Assembly (NCBI RefSeq): GCF_014697125.1 | Contig: NZ_JACJRG010000005.1 | Coordinates: 62,001 to 126,000, forward strand | Direction of reading: 5' to 3' | DNA: 64,000 bases | Source: Anabaena minutissima FACHB-250 | Lineage (GTDB): Bacteria; Cyanobacteriota; Cyanobacteriia; Cyanobacteriales; Nostocaceae | In this document: one piece after another, positions 55,201 through 63,262 of the stretch | Layout: the number at the start of each line of letters is the position of its first letter | How positions within the stretch are numbered: the stretch's first letter is position 1 | Notes under the pieces: model-generated | What the model was told of the DNA's origin: nothing | What the model saw: only the letters and a program-made list of their open reading frames with translations | The model's database searches: none | Program-made: the position numbers and the translations under genes

Positions 55201-57401
55201 AATAAAATACTCGACTGTTGTAATAGCTGGGCTAATTTCCCTACTTCCAAGCAGGGAGCAATAAAATCTGCCCGTAAGGTAATAATTAATTTAAATCTTT
55301 CTGATACTCTTGCCAGTGTTCCCAAGACAATTTCTAGAAATCTTTGTCTATCTTCACTAGCAGCAAGAGTGAATAATTCTTCAAACTGGTCTACTACCAA
55401 AACTACCATTGGTTCAGGACGCTGATTTACCCAATACACCAATCCTTCTACCCCTTGATACAACAGCCCCTCTAACTGTTTTTGTTGGTAGGTTTTTTCT
55501 CGCTCAGTACCACTATCTACCATGCGACGGGATAAAGTTTCTAGGGGATTTGTCCCGGGGCGAAAGCTTCTTATCCACCAGCCTTGACTACCCAGTAATT
55601 GTTTACCTCGGCGCAGTTGAGCCATTACACCCGCCTGCACTAAAGATGATTTCCCACTACCAGAAGCCCCCACCACAGCAATAAATGATTTTCTCTCTAA
55701 CTCAGCAATTATTTGTTGTGTCTGGATTTCTCTACCGTAGAAATACTGAGCATCTTCTTCCCCAAAAGCTTGTAATCCCTGGTAAGGACAGATACCTAAA
55801 TCGATTGTATTTAGTAGCTGATTACTCCTATTACCTGTACGGGTGGGAATAATTTCAATTACTCCTTGAGTACCAGATAGCCAAATCTGCAAAGGGAGAG
55901 AATTTTCAGTCCAGATTTGTTGTAATTGGCTAATCCAAGTAGCAGCTGATAAACTGGGTTGCTCTTGGGCTGCTTCCAAGGTAGAGTTTAGGGCTTGGGC
56001 AAATTGTTCTGGGTTATCTGGAGATGAAGCCGCCGCAATAATACATTGTCCTTGTTCAAAGCCCAGTTGTAAATCTTCTACCCAATCTTTTAGGAGTAAA
56101 TCACTGTGTATTCCTAGAAGGCAATCTAAAATGATGATTTGTTGAGCATAGGGAGAACGTCGTAGTTGTTGTCTTAACCAAGAACGACTCAGGCGGGTAT
56201 TTTCTCCCAGCACTAGGATAGGTTCTCCCGCCTCAGTTGCTTCTAAGCGTCCCCGCAAATATAACAATACTGTGGTGAAATTTTGCTGTTGATTTTGGGC
56301 TGCTGATTCTATAGTTTGTAAACAACTTTGAATTATAGTGTGTAAATCTTTACTAGTATTAGTTCGTGGCCAATACTCTATCTCAAAACCACCGACAGCC
56401 TGCAACAGTTTACTCAACCCCAAAGTAGTCTGATTAGTTGCTAATCCTTCTACAATTAATGCTTGTCGGGTGTAAGATGATTCAATTAATGCAGGTTTTA
56501 CCCCTAAAATTACCTCACCCACCCCTTCAACAATGCGCTTGGGAGTTTGCAATGGATATTCAGAATAAACTTTGGTGTCTCCTCTAGTACGATTTTGTTG
56601 ATTAATTAGCCGTAATTGTTGGTTAGTTTGCTCGATATATTGCTTTGTTTGGTGATAAACATAACGGTAAAGTCCATCTGCATCAATTAACCCTTGACTA
56701 TCAGCAGCCTCACCTCGTAAACCCCGCATTAAATAATAAGTAAATACCCCGTGTCCCAATTCTGGAAATTCCCAAGATTGTTGGTTGGTATCACAAGAAA
56801 GTAAGGCGTAAAATCCTTTACTCTGTTTTGCCCTTTGGCGTAGTAATTCTACTATCTGGGGTGTCGGGTTTGGTAAAGCCTGTTGTGTGCTGTCGTTTCT
56901 TGCGCCTCTAAAAGTTAGACTACCACTATGACAGGCATCCAGCCAGACTAATTGAGTCTGTGCTTGGCTATTACCTAACAATTGCAAAAGTTCTTGCAAT
57001 TCTAAACCTGTATTAAGTAAGTCATCCGTTTGAGTATCTGCTAGACACAAAATCGCCTGCTGGGAATTTGGTTCTAGCATTCCGTGACCAGAAAAATAAA
57101 ATAAAATTGTGTCTTGTGGTTGGGCTGTATTTGTAATTTGTTCTAAACTCTCACGTACTTTCGATAACAGTGGCTGTTGGGAGACAAAATCATGGTGAAC
57201 GCATTCCTGTTTGTGAGGGAAAGCCTGAGTAGCATCAGCTAAAGCTGCGGCTAACCCTTGACAATCAACAGATGAGTAACGCAATGAGGGAAGTCTCTCA
57301 TCCTGGTATTGGTTAACTCCCACTAGCAACAACCAAAGTTTCGCTTCTCCTATTTCTAGAGTATGAGTTAGATGACTTGTAGTAATACCGAGTGGAGACA
57401 T
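52251..57401 (-). CDS. Caspase-STAND-WD40 protein (1716 residues)
   Basis: About 15-260: C14 caspase/metacaspase domain with catalytic His106 in FSGHGM and Cys157 in LDACHSG. About 310-515: a second, caspase-like region without an obvious Cys-His pair (VEGLATNQTTLGLSKLLQAV). About 535-890: STAND ATPase opening CPYQGLQAFGEEDAQYFYGRE with Walker A GASGSGKSS (578-586) and Walker B VVLVVDQFEEL. Residues about 882-920 are an in-frame heptamer-derived insertion. One membrane span lies at about 1018-1040. About 1105-1690: fourteen WD40 repeats, enough for two seven-bladed propellers. The build matches sensor-ATPase-protease proteins tied to programmed cell death; the trigger and substrates are unknown. 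Confidence 0.92.
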   Translation of the reverse strand: MSPLGITTSHLTHTLEIGEAKLWLLLVGVNQYQDERLPSLRYSSVDCQGLAAALADATQAFPHKQECVHHDFVSQQPLLSKVRESLEQITNTAQPQDTILFYFSGHGMLEPNSQQAILCLADTQTDDLLNTGLELQELLQLLGNSQAQTQLVWLDACHSGSLTFRGARNDSTQQALPNPTPQIVELLRQRAKQSKGFYALLSCDTNQQSWEFPELGHGVFTYYLMRGLRGEAADSQGLIDADGLYRYVYHQTKQYIEQTNQQLRLINQQNRTRGDTKVYSEYPLQTPKRIVEGVGEVILGVKPALIESSYTRQALIVEGLATNQTTLGLSKLLQAVGGFEIEYWPRTNTSKDLHTIIQSCLQTIESAAQNQQQNFTTVLLYLRGRLEATEAGEPILVLGENTRLSRSWLRQQLRRSPYAQQIIILDCLLGIHSDLLLKDWVEDLQLGFEQGQCIIAAASSPDNPEQFAQALNSTLEAAQEQPSLSAATWISQLQQIWTENSLPLQIWLSGTQGVIEIIPTRTGNRSNQLLNTIDLGICPYQGLQAFGEEDAQYFYGREIQTQQIIAELERKSFIAVVGASGSGKSSLVQAGVMAQLRRGKQLLGSQGWWIRSFRPGTNPLETLSRRMVDSGTEREKTYQQKQLEGLLYQGVEGLVYWVNQRPEPMVVLVVDQFEELFTLAASEDRQRFLEIVLGTLARVSERFKLIITLRADFIAPCLEVGKLAQLLQQSSILLPPCLTKEEYRRIIIHPAEQVGLTIEPELVEVLLQELNYSPGYLPLLEFVLEQLWEYRENGVISLQAYQQHLGGIKGALEKKAQAVYESLDPEAQECARWIFLALTQLGEGTEDTRRRVGKSELIVNKYPVALVERTLQILTTAKFVVVNGTGDWGQGAGGRGQGGGFAFTPYSALLTPSVTIEVAHEIIIRHWSTLRWWLEENRSRLRSHRQIEQAATLWKQHDCQADFLLQGVRLAEAEEIYLNYTDELSLDVQNFIAAGLQARRKQQQKEQNRLRQAQRAVAIISTLGLTAFALAVFAYQQTQKAQLQEIQALNSLSENYLLSHQHLEALLTSVQAGKEVQKINLGLPQNVRNKTATILQQAVYTTQERNRFIHNSWVTSVNFSPDGEILASGSADNTIHLWRNDGKLLNTLTDHSDGINSVVFSPDGEILASASADNMIKLWNRSGKLLTTLAGHNQAVNSVSFSPDSKIIVSGSADNTMKLWTREGKLLLTFTGHNGGVNSVAFSPEGDIIASASDDGTIKLWSLDGRQLTTIPAHTREIRSVSFSPDGKTIASASADNTVKLWTLDGTLLRTLEKHNQGVWRVIFSPDGQMIATASADKTITIWSRDGSVLGTFLGHSHEVNSISFTPNSKILASASDDNTVRLWNVDRKLPKTFYGHKGSVNKVSFTNNGDTLTSLSSDSTMKLWNLEGQLIKTFTSPIPDVNSVSFSSDRNIVALASTSQGIQIRSQDGTLLRTFQNHHHWVTSMSFSPDNQILASGSADKTIKLWSLDGRLLNTLSGHNGWVTDVKFTPDGKNILSASADKTIKIWNLEGKLLKTLKGHSASIWSVNISPDSKTIASASQDKTVKLWNIDGQLLKTLQGHNDLVFNVNFSPDGKTLASASDDGTIKLWNVANGTSLTTFQGHQGGVRNVSFSPNGKLLVSGGQDATVKLWNLEGIELQTLVVDQLLNRACDRLTDYLTTNPNITTEDHQLCFGN
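54664..54755 (-). repeat. In-frame heptamer insertion with C8 tract inside the caspase gene
   Basis: CCCCCTG heptamers, CCCCAGT units and a run of eight C (54703-54710) sit within the coding sequence. The protein reads GTGDWGQGAGGRGQGGGFAF here, unlike the flanking STAND sequence. The same repeat wording occurs between genes elsewhere in the window. Confidence 0.9.
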
Positions 57402-57956
57402 TTTTAATTCAAATTTAAAATTGGTGATTAGTCATTAACCATTAGCTATCTTCCCCTACACACCTATATTCTCTTTGAAGAAGATAACAGAAAAGTTTCT
57501 TCCTATACTGACATATTGTGTTGTCTAATTGTGTAGTCAGAATCCAAAGCCGAGTCTATCCTGTTATTTTATTACAGTTTCATTAGTGATAATTTCTGAA
57601 ACAATAAATAATTTAATACATTTCTTAGATTAACCCATGTTTGCAAATCTAACTGTGGATAGTTTTGTCTCTTTATTAAAAAAAATGTGTAACTTTTTCT
57701 CTATTCGCTCATTCCATGACATCTAGATGAGAGAATTTTGTAATTTTTATATACAAAAAATTGGTCAAAGTGGCCACAAAGACAAAATTAACTCTGCTAG
57801 ACTGTTTACATTCAAGCGAATTGCATCTCTGAATCTAGCGCATCTGATCACAGTTGTGACAAAAAAGCAGTTGAACTTAATTCATTCTGCTGTTTTGATG
57901 CTAGCCATATTCATGCAAGTTAAACTTGTAAACCCTTGTTGATTTCCTCTGATGCC
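57402..57956. other. Intergenic region between the caspase and SMR genes
   Basis: About 0.55 kb. A 71-codon plus-strand frame (57727-57942) has weak protein character and no family match. A strong plus-strand terminator follows at 57957, which suggests some plus-strand transcript, perhaps a small RNA. Confidence 0.35.
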
Positions 57957-57991
57957 TACCTCATTCATCTGCACATGAATGAGGTATTTTT
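57957..57991 (+). terminator. Rho-independent terminator, plus strand
   Basis: TACCTCATTCAT pairs exactly with ATGAATGAGGTA across a 6-base loop, followed by TTTTT. In the minus direction there is no T run, so it serves a plus-strand transcript for which no clear gene is seen. Confidence 0.75.
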
Positions 57992-58023
57992 GTGACTTAT
58001 ATGATTCTGATTGAATATCCTAG

Positions 58024-58344
58024 TTATTTACTCGCATTGATGCCAATTACACCAATGACAATTAAACCAATGGATAGAAATTTTACCAATGACATGGATT
58101 CTTGAAACCAGATAATACCAATACTAGCAATTAACATTGTTCCTAACCCTGACCAAATAGCATAAGCCACGCCAACATCAATTTTTTCGAGAGAAAGTGT
58201 AGAGAAAGTGAACCCAAAGCCATAAAATACAAATATCAAGATGGAAGGAATTATATTCTTAAATCCCTCTGACAATTTCATGCAGGTTGTGCCTAAAACT
58301 TCAAACAATATTGCTGCTAGTAAGTAAACCCAATTAATTAACAT
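58024..58344 (-). CDS. Small multidrug resistance (SMR) efflux protein
   Basis: 106 residues with four membrane helices. The essential membrane-embedded Glu is at residue 15 in AAILFEVLGTTCMKLSEG, and VAYAIWSGLGTMLIASIGI is the SMR signature in helix 3. SMR dimers export cationic drugs, guanidinium or polyamines in exchange for protons; the substrate is not predictable (EmrE/Gdx type). Monocistronic, with a long AT-rich leader. Confidence 0.92.
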   Translation of the reverse strand: MLINWVYLLAAILFEVLGTTCMKLSEGFKNIIPSILIFVFYGFGFTFSTLSLEKIDVGVAYAIWSGLGTMLIASIGIIWFQESMSLVKFLSIGLIVIGVIGINASK

Positions 58345-58635
58345 ATTTGTGCTGAAATCTTAACAAGAAGATTTTTTAATTTGCTAGTATTTTATGAATA
58401 TTTTCCTGAATAATTCTGCTACTTAAGTGACAGCAAATTTATGTAATGCAATTATCATCAATAGTTTTGATGATGTTAGAGGCGACTAGCTTAATAACTC
58501 AAGTCTTTTATATTACCCTGAACACATTATCATCTGAAGTGAGAGTTAGATAGGCTAAAAACAAACCTTAAACTTTATTTATAGCACTAAGATAATATAT
58601 CAATCTATTTATCTAGTAATCAATTGCTTTAGAGC

Positions 58636-58687
58636 TTACCGAACAAATTAAACCTAGTTTACCGTACATTCTGGTAGGGTTCGGTAA
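58636..58687 (+). promoter_or_regulatory. 9-bp inverted repeat upstream of hsp20
   Basis: TTACCGAAC (58636-58644) and GTTCGGTAA (58679-58687) are exact inverted copies 34 bases apart, ending 120 bases before the Hsp20 start. It is a candidate operator or transcript hairpin; no known heat-shock operator such as CIRCE is recognised. Confidence 0.5.
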
Positions 58688-58807
58688 TTATTATTTACCA
58701 GGTGATAAAAACCGAATTTACACCAAATTATTTTTTGAATAAGATGAGAACAAATCAAATGGATTTTGAACTAATTTCCATACATCATTCTCAGAGGAGT
58801 TAAAGAT

Positions 58808-59257
58808 ATGGCACTCATTCATTGGAATCCTTTACAAGAACTGAACACGATTCAACGTCAACTTAATCATATTTTTGAAGATGAGATGTTAAATACGACA
58901 ATTTTGGATAGAACCGTAGCAAAAGTTCCTGCGGCTGAATTACAAGAAACAGAAGATGCCGTATACTTAAAACTGGAGCTTCCAGGCATGGAAGCAAAAG
59001 ATATAGATTTGCAAGTCACCGATAAAGCTGTCTATATTAGTGGTGAACGTAAATCTCAAACTAAGGCTGAAGACAAAGGCAAAATCAAGAGTGAATTTCA
59101 CTATGGTAAATTCCAACGTGTAATTCCTTTACCTACCCGGATTCAAAATACTAATGTCAAGGCAGAATACAAAGATGGTATCTTGAATTTAATGCTGCCT
59201 AAAGCAGAAGAAGAAAAGAACAAAGTTGTCAAGATTAATCTAGATTCCGTTGGCTAA
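58808..59257 (+). CDS. hspA: Hsp20/alpha-crystallin small heat-shock protein
   Basis: 149 residues. A short N-terminal arm (MALIHWNPLQELNTIQRQLN) precedes the alpha-crystallin domain (about 45-130): VYLKLELPGMEAKDIDLQV, YHYGKFQ-like FHYGKFQRVIPLP and the closing YKDGILNLMLPK; the C-terminal tail carries the IxI-like VKI. It forms large oligomers that hold unfolding proteins for refolding, and in cyanobacteria protects thylakoid proteins. A GAGGAG Shine-Dalgarno is at 58793-58798; nearby pairing could mask it at low temperature. A hairpin terminator follows. Confidence 0.93.
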   Translation: MALIHWNPLQELNTIQRQLNHIFEDEMLNTTILDRTVAKVPAAELQETEDAVYLKLELPGMEAKDIDLQVTDKAVYISGERKSQTKAEDKGKIKSEFHYGKFQRVIPLPTRIQNTNVKAEYKDGILNLMLPKAEEEKNKVVKINLDSVG

Positions 59258-59289
59258 TCAAATTTGATTAGTGAAAATTCAAAGTTTGA

Positions 59290-59328
59290 GAAACCGATTT
59301 TATTAAATAAAACCGGTTTCTTGTTTTT
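59290..59328 (+). terminator. Terminator of hsp20
   Basis: GAAACCG pairs with CGGTTTC, with further TTTTATT/AAATAAAA pairing inside, followed by TTGTTTTT. Confidence 0.8.
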
Positions 59329-59461
59329 CATAAATGATCTAGGATAGATGTGCATAATTAAGTCAAAATTTCTTGATTAATAGATTGCAACAGTTATTGT
59401 TGCCCATGAACGGCATAATTACATAATTAGGTGTTGTCAAGGTGTAAACAGAGGATTGAGT

Positions 59462-60136
59462 GTGCTACCAGATACCCGAGCTGCAATTTTTGACATGGAT
59501 GGGTTGCTGTTTGATACAGAAAGCATTGCTCGCTGGGCTTGGAAACAAGCCTTAGAGAGTCATGGCTATCTGATGAAGGATGATTTTTATCACGAGTTTG
59601 TCGGGCGCGATTTATCTTGGCGAGAAAAAATTCTCAAACAAAGATATGGAAGCAGTTTTCCCTTTGATTCGGTAACAGCACAACGGATTGAAATAGGCGA
59701 TCGCCGGGAGCTACAAGAAGGTTTACCATTAAAACCAGGCGTATTAGATTTACTGCGTCAGTTAAATAATTTAGGTATAGTCATCGCTTTAGCAACAGGT
59801 ACAGCAAGGAATAGAACTATCCGCCGTTTAACCAATGCAGGTATTCTGCAATACTTTACAACTATTGTCACCAGTGAAGATGTTGCTGAAGGTAAACCCG
59901 CACCAGATATATATTTAGAAGCCAGCCGCAGAATTAATGTTGTTCCTGTACAGTGTGTGGTGTTTGAAGACTCATGTGTAGGCATAGAAGCAGCTTTCAG
60001 TGCTGGGATGTACCCAATTATGATTCCCGACATAGAACAACCATCCCCAGAAATCAGATGTTTGGCTTACCAAGTCTGGGAATCCTTGGAGCAAGCCTGT
60101 GCTTTATTAGAACAGAGGCTAGGGTCTAGGGGCTAG
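59462..60136 (+). CDS. HAD-IA phosphatase (beta-phosphoglucomutase-like)
   Basis: 224 residues from GTG 59462, which has AGAGGA 7 bases upstream; a TTG two codons earlier is too close to it. Catalytic Asp pair in AAIFDMDGLLFDTESI, motif II LATGTARNR (Thr), motif III Lys in AEGKPAPDIYLEA, motif IV VFEDSCVGIEAA. The helical cap lies at about residues 20-80. It hydrolyses a phosphate monoester, probably of a sugar; the substrate is unknown. Monocistronic. Confidence 0.9.
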   Translation: MLPDTRAAIFDMDGLLFDTESIARWAWKQALESHGYLMKDDFYHEFVGRDLSWREKILKQRYGSSFPFDSVTAQRIEIGDRRELQEGLPLKPGVLDLLRQLNNLGIVIALATGTARNRTIRRLTNAGILQYFTTIVTSEDVAEGKPAPDIYLEASRRINVVPVQCVVFEDSCVGIEAAFSAGMYPIMIPDIEQPSPEIRCLAYQVWESLEQACALLEQRLGSRG

Positions 60137-60165
60137 GGATAGTAGAGATTGTCGCAGCGACTGAG

Positions 60166-60197
60166 GCGATGGCATTCTGCCCGGCGTAGCTGATCGC
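60166..60197 (+). repeat. Interspersed repeat, second copy of the 13969-13998 element
   Basis: GCGATGGCATTCTGCCCGG then CGTAGCTGATCGC, close to the reverse complement of 13969-13998. HIP1-like ends. Confidence 0.6.
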
Positions 60198-60246
60198 TTG
60201 AGATATTTAATAGACATTTCTAAAAATTACTTGTGCCTACTTTGTC

Positions 60247-60268
60247 GAGACGCGGAATTTCGCGTCTC
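60247..60268. repeat. GAGACGCG palindrome
   Basis: GAGACGCG and CGCGTCTC flank a 6-base loop; third member of the GTAGAGACG hairpin family of this window. Confidence 0.75.
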
Positions 60269-60423
60269 TAATATTAAATGTAATGTGTTTTTTTAGTAAA
60301 GCTACTGTTATCACATCGTAGATTGTGCTTTATCTTAGATAAGTGAATATACTTGAAAATAAATGTATCTAAATAACTAGTTTAGTATTTAGAGTTTCTG
60401 CTCAATCTTCTAAATCTACAATT

Positions 60424-61236
60424 ATGGCAATTCTGATTACAACTCTTCATACCTCATGTGATCCACGACGAGCTACTGAGTTTATAGCCTGTCTTAACGC
60501 CAACCTAGCCCATCCAGCAGTTGATGCAGTCAAGGTGCTACTAGAAACGAAAAGTGATGGTGATTATGGCTTGCTCAAAGATATTCAGCACGAGAAACTA
60601 GAGATAATTACCACTGATAAAAGACCATTCTTTTCTGATTTGTTTACACTAGCTAATCAGTGCGGAGATAATCAGGTAGCAGTGATTTGTAATGGTGATA
60701 TCTACTTTGATCAAGATAGTAATTTAGAACGCGCTAATGAGATAGATAGCAGTCAATTTTGGACAATCTCACGCTACAACGAGCAAAAAGGTGGCAAATG
60801 GGTACTACACCACCAAGCGGCTGAAGGTTCTCATGACTGTTGGATTTTTCGTACACCCATCCGCCCATTTCCAGCTGACTATCACTTAGGTATTCTTGGT
60901 TGTGATGCAATCATAGCTCAACGTGCAGTCGAGGCAGGGCTATTGGTTGCCAACCCTTGCTTAACCATTCTTCTACGACACCTGCACCGCTATAATATTC
61001 GCAACAATACCTTAGATAAAAAGTCTCGTTCTTATTGGCATGAACAAGATTACTTGAAGTTGGGTATACGAGTTTACTGCGCTCCTCCTACGACAATTGA
61101 TTCTCCCGTCATTTGCTCCAATAGATCATTCCGGTATACCTTGATGAGTAACATGGGACGGTGGTTACTGCCAATTTACAGATCAAAACCAGTTCAAAAG
61201 CAAGTTTCATCGATGAAAAAGATGTTCAAAGCTTGA
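60424..61236 (+). CDS. Glycosyltransferase-like protein (GT-A-like fold)
   Basis: 270 residues. The N terminus ITTLHTSCDPRRATEFIACL begins a nucleotide-sugar-binding-like fold; a DxD-type motif is suggested by VAVICNGDIYFDQDSN near residue 100; GSHDCWIFRTPIRPFPADYH and LGCDAIIAQRAVEAGLLVAN resemble acceptor-side regions of small GT-A enzymes seen in exopolysaccharide loci. No membrane helix. It is apart from the main polysaccharide cluster, 287 bases after the HAD phosphatase. The exact family number cannot be given. Confidence 0.65.
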   Translation: MAILITTLHTSCDPRRATEFIACLNANLAHPAVDAVKVLLETKSDGDYGLLKDIQHEKLEIITTDKRPFFSDLFTLANQCGDNQVAVICNGDIYFDQDSNLERANEIDSSQFWTISRYNEQKGGKWVLHHQAAEGSHDCWIFRTPIRPFPADYHLGILGCDAIIAQRAVEAGLLVANPCLTILLRHLHRYNIRNNTLDKKSRSYWHEQDYLKLGIRVYCAPPTTIDSPVICSNRSFRYTLMSNMGRWLLPIYRSKPVQKQVSSMKKMFKA

Positions 61237-61382
61237 AACCATATCCAGTTCAAACAAAAATAGACCATCATGAGGAAATTTGATTTTGGATGGAAATTTA
61301 ATCTAAAATTCCAAATCCAAAATCCAAAATCCAAAATTCCTCTGCTTCCCTACTTAAATACTTGACCGGAAACCCAAAACCT

Positions 61383-62654
61383 TTATTCGACCCTAGCACG
61401 CAGAGCCGGATATGGGAATAAAGCTTGGAATCCAGCCTGGCGTTCATTAAAGGATTCTGAGGAATAGTTCCACATACTACCGTAGTAGAATAAGGCTACC
61501 CCTAATCCGCGTTGTTGGGTGACTCGCACCTGAGACTGAATTTGTTGTATGGAAACAGGGTTATTGCGTAAACCTGTCATAATCCCGATCGCAGTGGGAA
61601 TCGTTTGTTGTGCTTCTTGAATTTCGGGACGGGATATATTGGTGATAAAATTTTGCAGGTTGGGACGGTAAATTTGCACAATTAACTCATCCACAAGATT
61701 TTGCCGTAACCACGTTAGCCAATCTTGCAGTTGAAACTTATAAGCAAAATCGTAATAATTGGGCGCAACAGAAAAAATGGCCTTGGGTTTTCTGGCTTTG
61801 ACACCTTGGTGTAACTGGGTCATAAATGCCGTAATTTTATCAGCTCGCCACTTTATCCATGCTTGGTCTTGAGGATTGGCTGGGGGAGGGTTTTTAGTTT
61901 CTTGGGTGTAGAGAGAAACCGTGTATCGATCATAGCCAAATTCATGAGGCAAACTCATGTGATCGTCAAACTGAATGCCATCAACATCGTAGTTCGTGAC
62001 GACTTCTAAGACGAGATCACTAATAAACTTCTGCACTTCGGGGTGAAAAGGATTGAGCCAGACAACTTCTCCAGCTGCACTCATCGAAGTTTCGCCACCA
62101 TCGCGTTTTTTTGTCAACCACTCTGGATGGTTCAAGGCGAGTTCTGATGTAGGGGGGGCCATGAATCCAAACTCAAACCAAGCAGTTGCCAACAAACCCC
62201 GACGATGAGCTTGATTAATTACGTCTGCTAAGATATCGTGTCCATCTGAGCCTCGAAACACAAAGGGTTGAATATCGGCTCGTTGGGCGACAGCACTGGG
62301 ATACATCACATAGCCAGAATTCCACACCACAGGATAAACAGTATTAAAGTTCAACTCCCGTAGTCGATTCATAGACTCTTGGACTTTGCGGCGATCCTTA
62401 AGGATGTTAAAGTCATTGTTGGTCATCCATACCCCACGAATTTCTTGCCGTGGAACTTGGGCAATAACGGGGGTGAAATTACTCACCAACAATGCGGTGA
62501 CAAATGAGATTAAAACAAGGATAGGGAAAATCTTCCTCAGCAGGCTGTTGCGCCGCCAAAATTGGCTAAAGAAATTAAATTTTATTAATTGCAATGGTGC
62601 GTCAGCTACCCAGACGCACCATAGTTTGGTGTGGTGAAGAAGTTTACTAGCCAT
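61383..62654 (-). CDS. GHL10 (COG1649) glycoside-hydrolase-like protein, exported
   Basis: 423 residues. A long basic n-region and a hydrophobic helix (about 43-65) form an uncleaved or late-cleaved export signal ending VIAQ. The rest is a TIM-barrel of the GHL10/DUF187 family: EIRGVWMTNNDFNILKDRRK, LNFNTVYPVVWNSGYVMYPS, AWFEFGFMAPP, then YDVDGIQFDDHMSLPHEFG with probable catalytic Asp residues, and FSVAPNYYDFAYKFQLQDW. Family members are thought to act on peptidoglycan-linked or surface glycans; the substrate here is unknown. Monocistronic. Confidence 0.85.
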   Translation of the reverse strand: MASKLLHHTKLWCVWVADAPLQLIKFNFFSQFWRRNSLLRKIFPILVLISFVTALLVSNFTPVIAQVPRQEIRGVWMTNNDFNILKDRRKVQESMNRLRELNFNTVYPVVWNSGYVMYPSAVAQRADIQPFVFRGSDGHDILADVINQAHRRGLLATAWFEFGFMAPPTSELALNHPEWLTKKRDGGETSMSAAGEVVWLNPFHPEVQKFISDLVLEVVTNYDVDGIQFDDHMSLPHEFGYDRYTVSLYTQETKNPPPANPQDQAWIKWRADKITAFMTQLHQGVKARKPKAIFSVAPNYYDFAYKFQLQDWLTWLRQNLVDELIVQIYRPNLQNFITNISRPEIQEAQQTIPTAIGIMTGLRNNPVSIQQIQSQVRVTQQRGLGVALFYYGSMWNYSSESFNERQAGFQALFPYPALRARVE

Positions 62655-63262
62655 ACAGTTTAAATACTTTGATGGTTACTAAAGGATTAGTTGATTGGTA
62701 GTTATTTTTCAGTACGGCGCATCGAATTTCCGCATCAGAACAACTGAAGCATACTTAGCACAGTCAGTATAGTTGACGTAATTAGTCTTAATTAGTGCCT
62801 GATGGACTTTTGCCAATAACAGCCTTGATTTGTTGACTTTGGACGGAATAAGGACATAATTAACAACGCCAATAATACTTAAATTCAATGTAATATCAAA
62901 AACTTTTATTGAAAAACAGAAAAATTGAGATTAAATTATTAGCGATCGCTTCACATACTCTTATTTTCGGGTATGAGGGGACAGAAAATCACTCCTGATC
63001 AAAAACGACAAAACACAGAAACAAATTTTCATGTCTCTGTGTTTTGGCTGTATTCTATTTTAGGGACAAATTACGGAACAGTTTGCCTCATCATTATTCT
63101 ACTGTCTGAGGTTTGAGACTATGATTTTTAATTTCTCGCCTCACCATCAAAGTAGTTATAACCAGAACACTTGAGGAACTTGTGAGGAATGATACTTCCT
63201 AGAGAGGACAGGGGACAGGTGATAGGGGATAGACTGTAACCTGTAATCTGTAACCTAACACT
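62655..63262. other. Intergenic region with one orphan hairpin
   Basis: 608 bases without a gene. CAAAACACAGA (63009-63019) pairs exactly with TCTGTGTTTTG (63036-63046) but has no T run. A HIP1 site lies at about 62942 and GGGGACA-type short repeats just before the next gene. Confidence 0.5.

Noticed and set aside
57727..57942. 71-codon plus-strand frame as a protein gene
   Set aside because: No ribosome binding site, low-complexity hydrophobic tail and no family; kept only as part of the intergenic note and the small-RNA idea.
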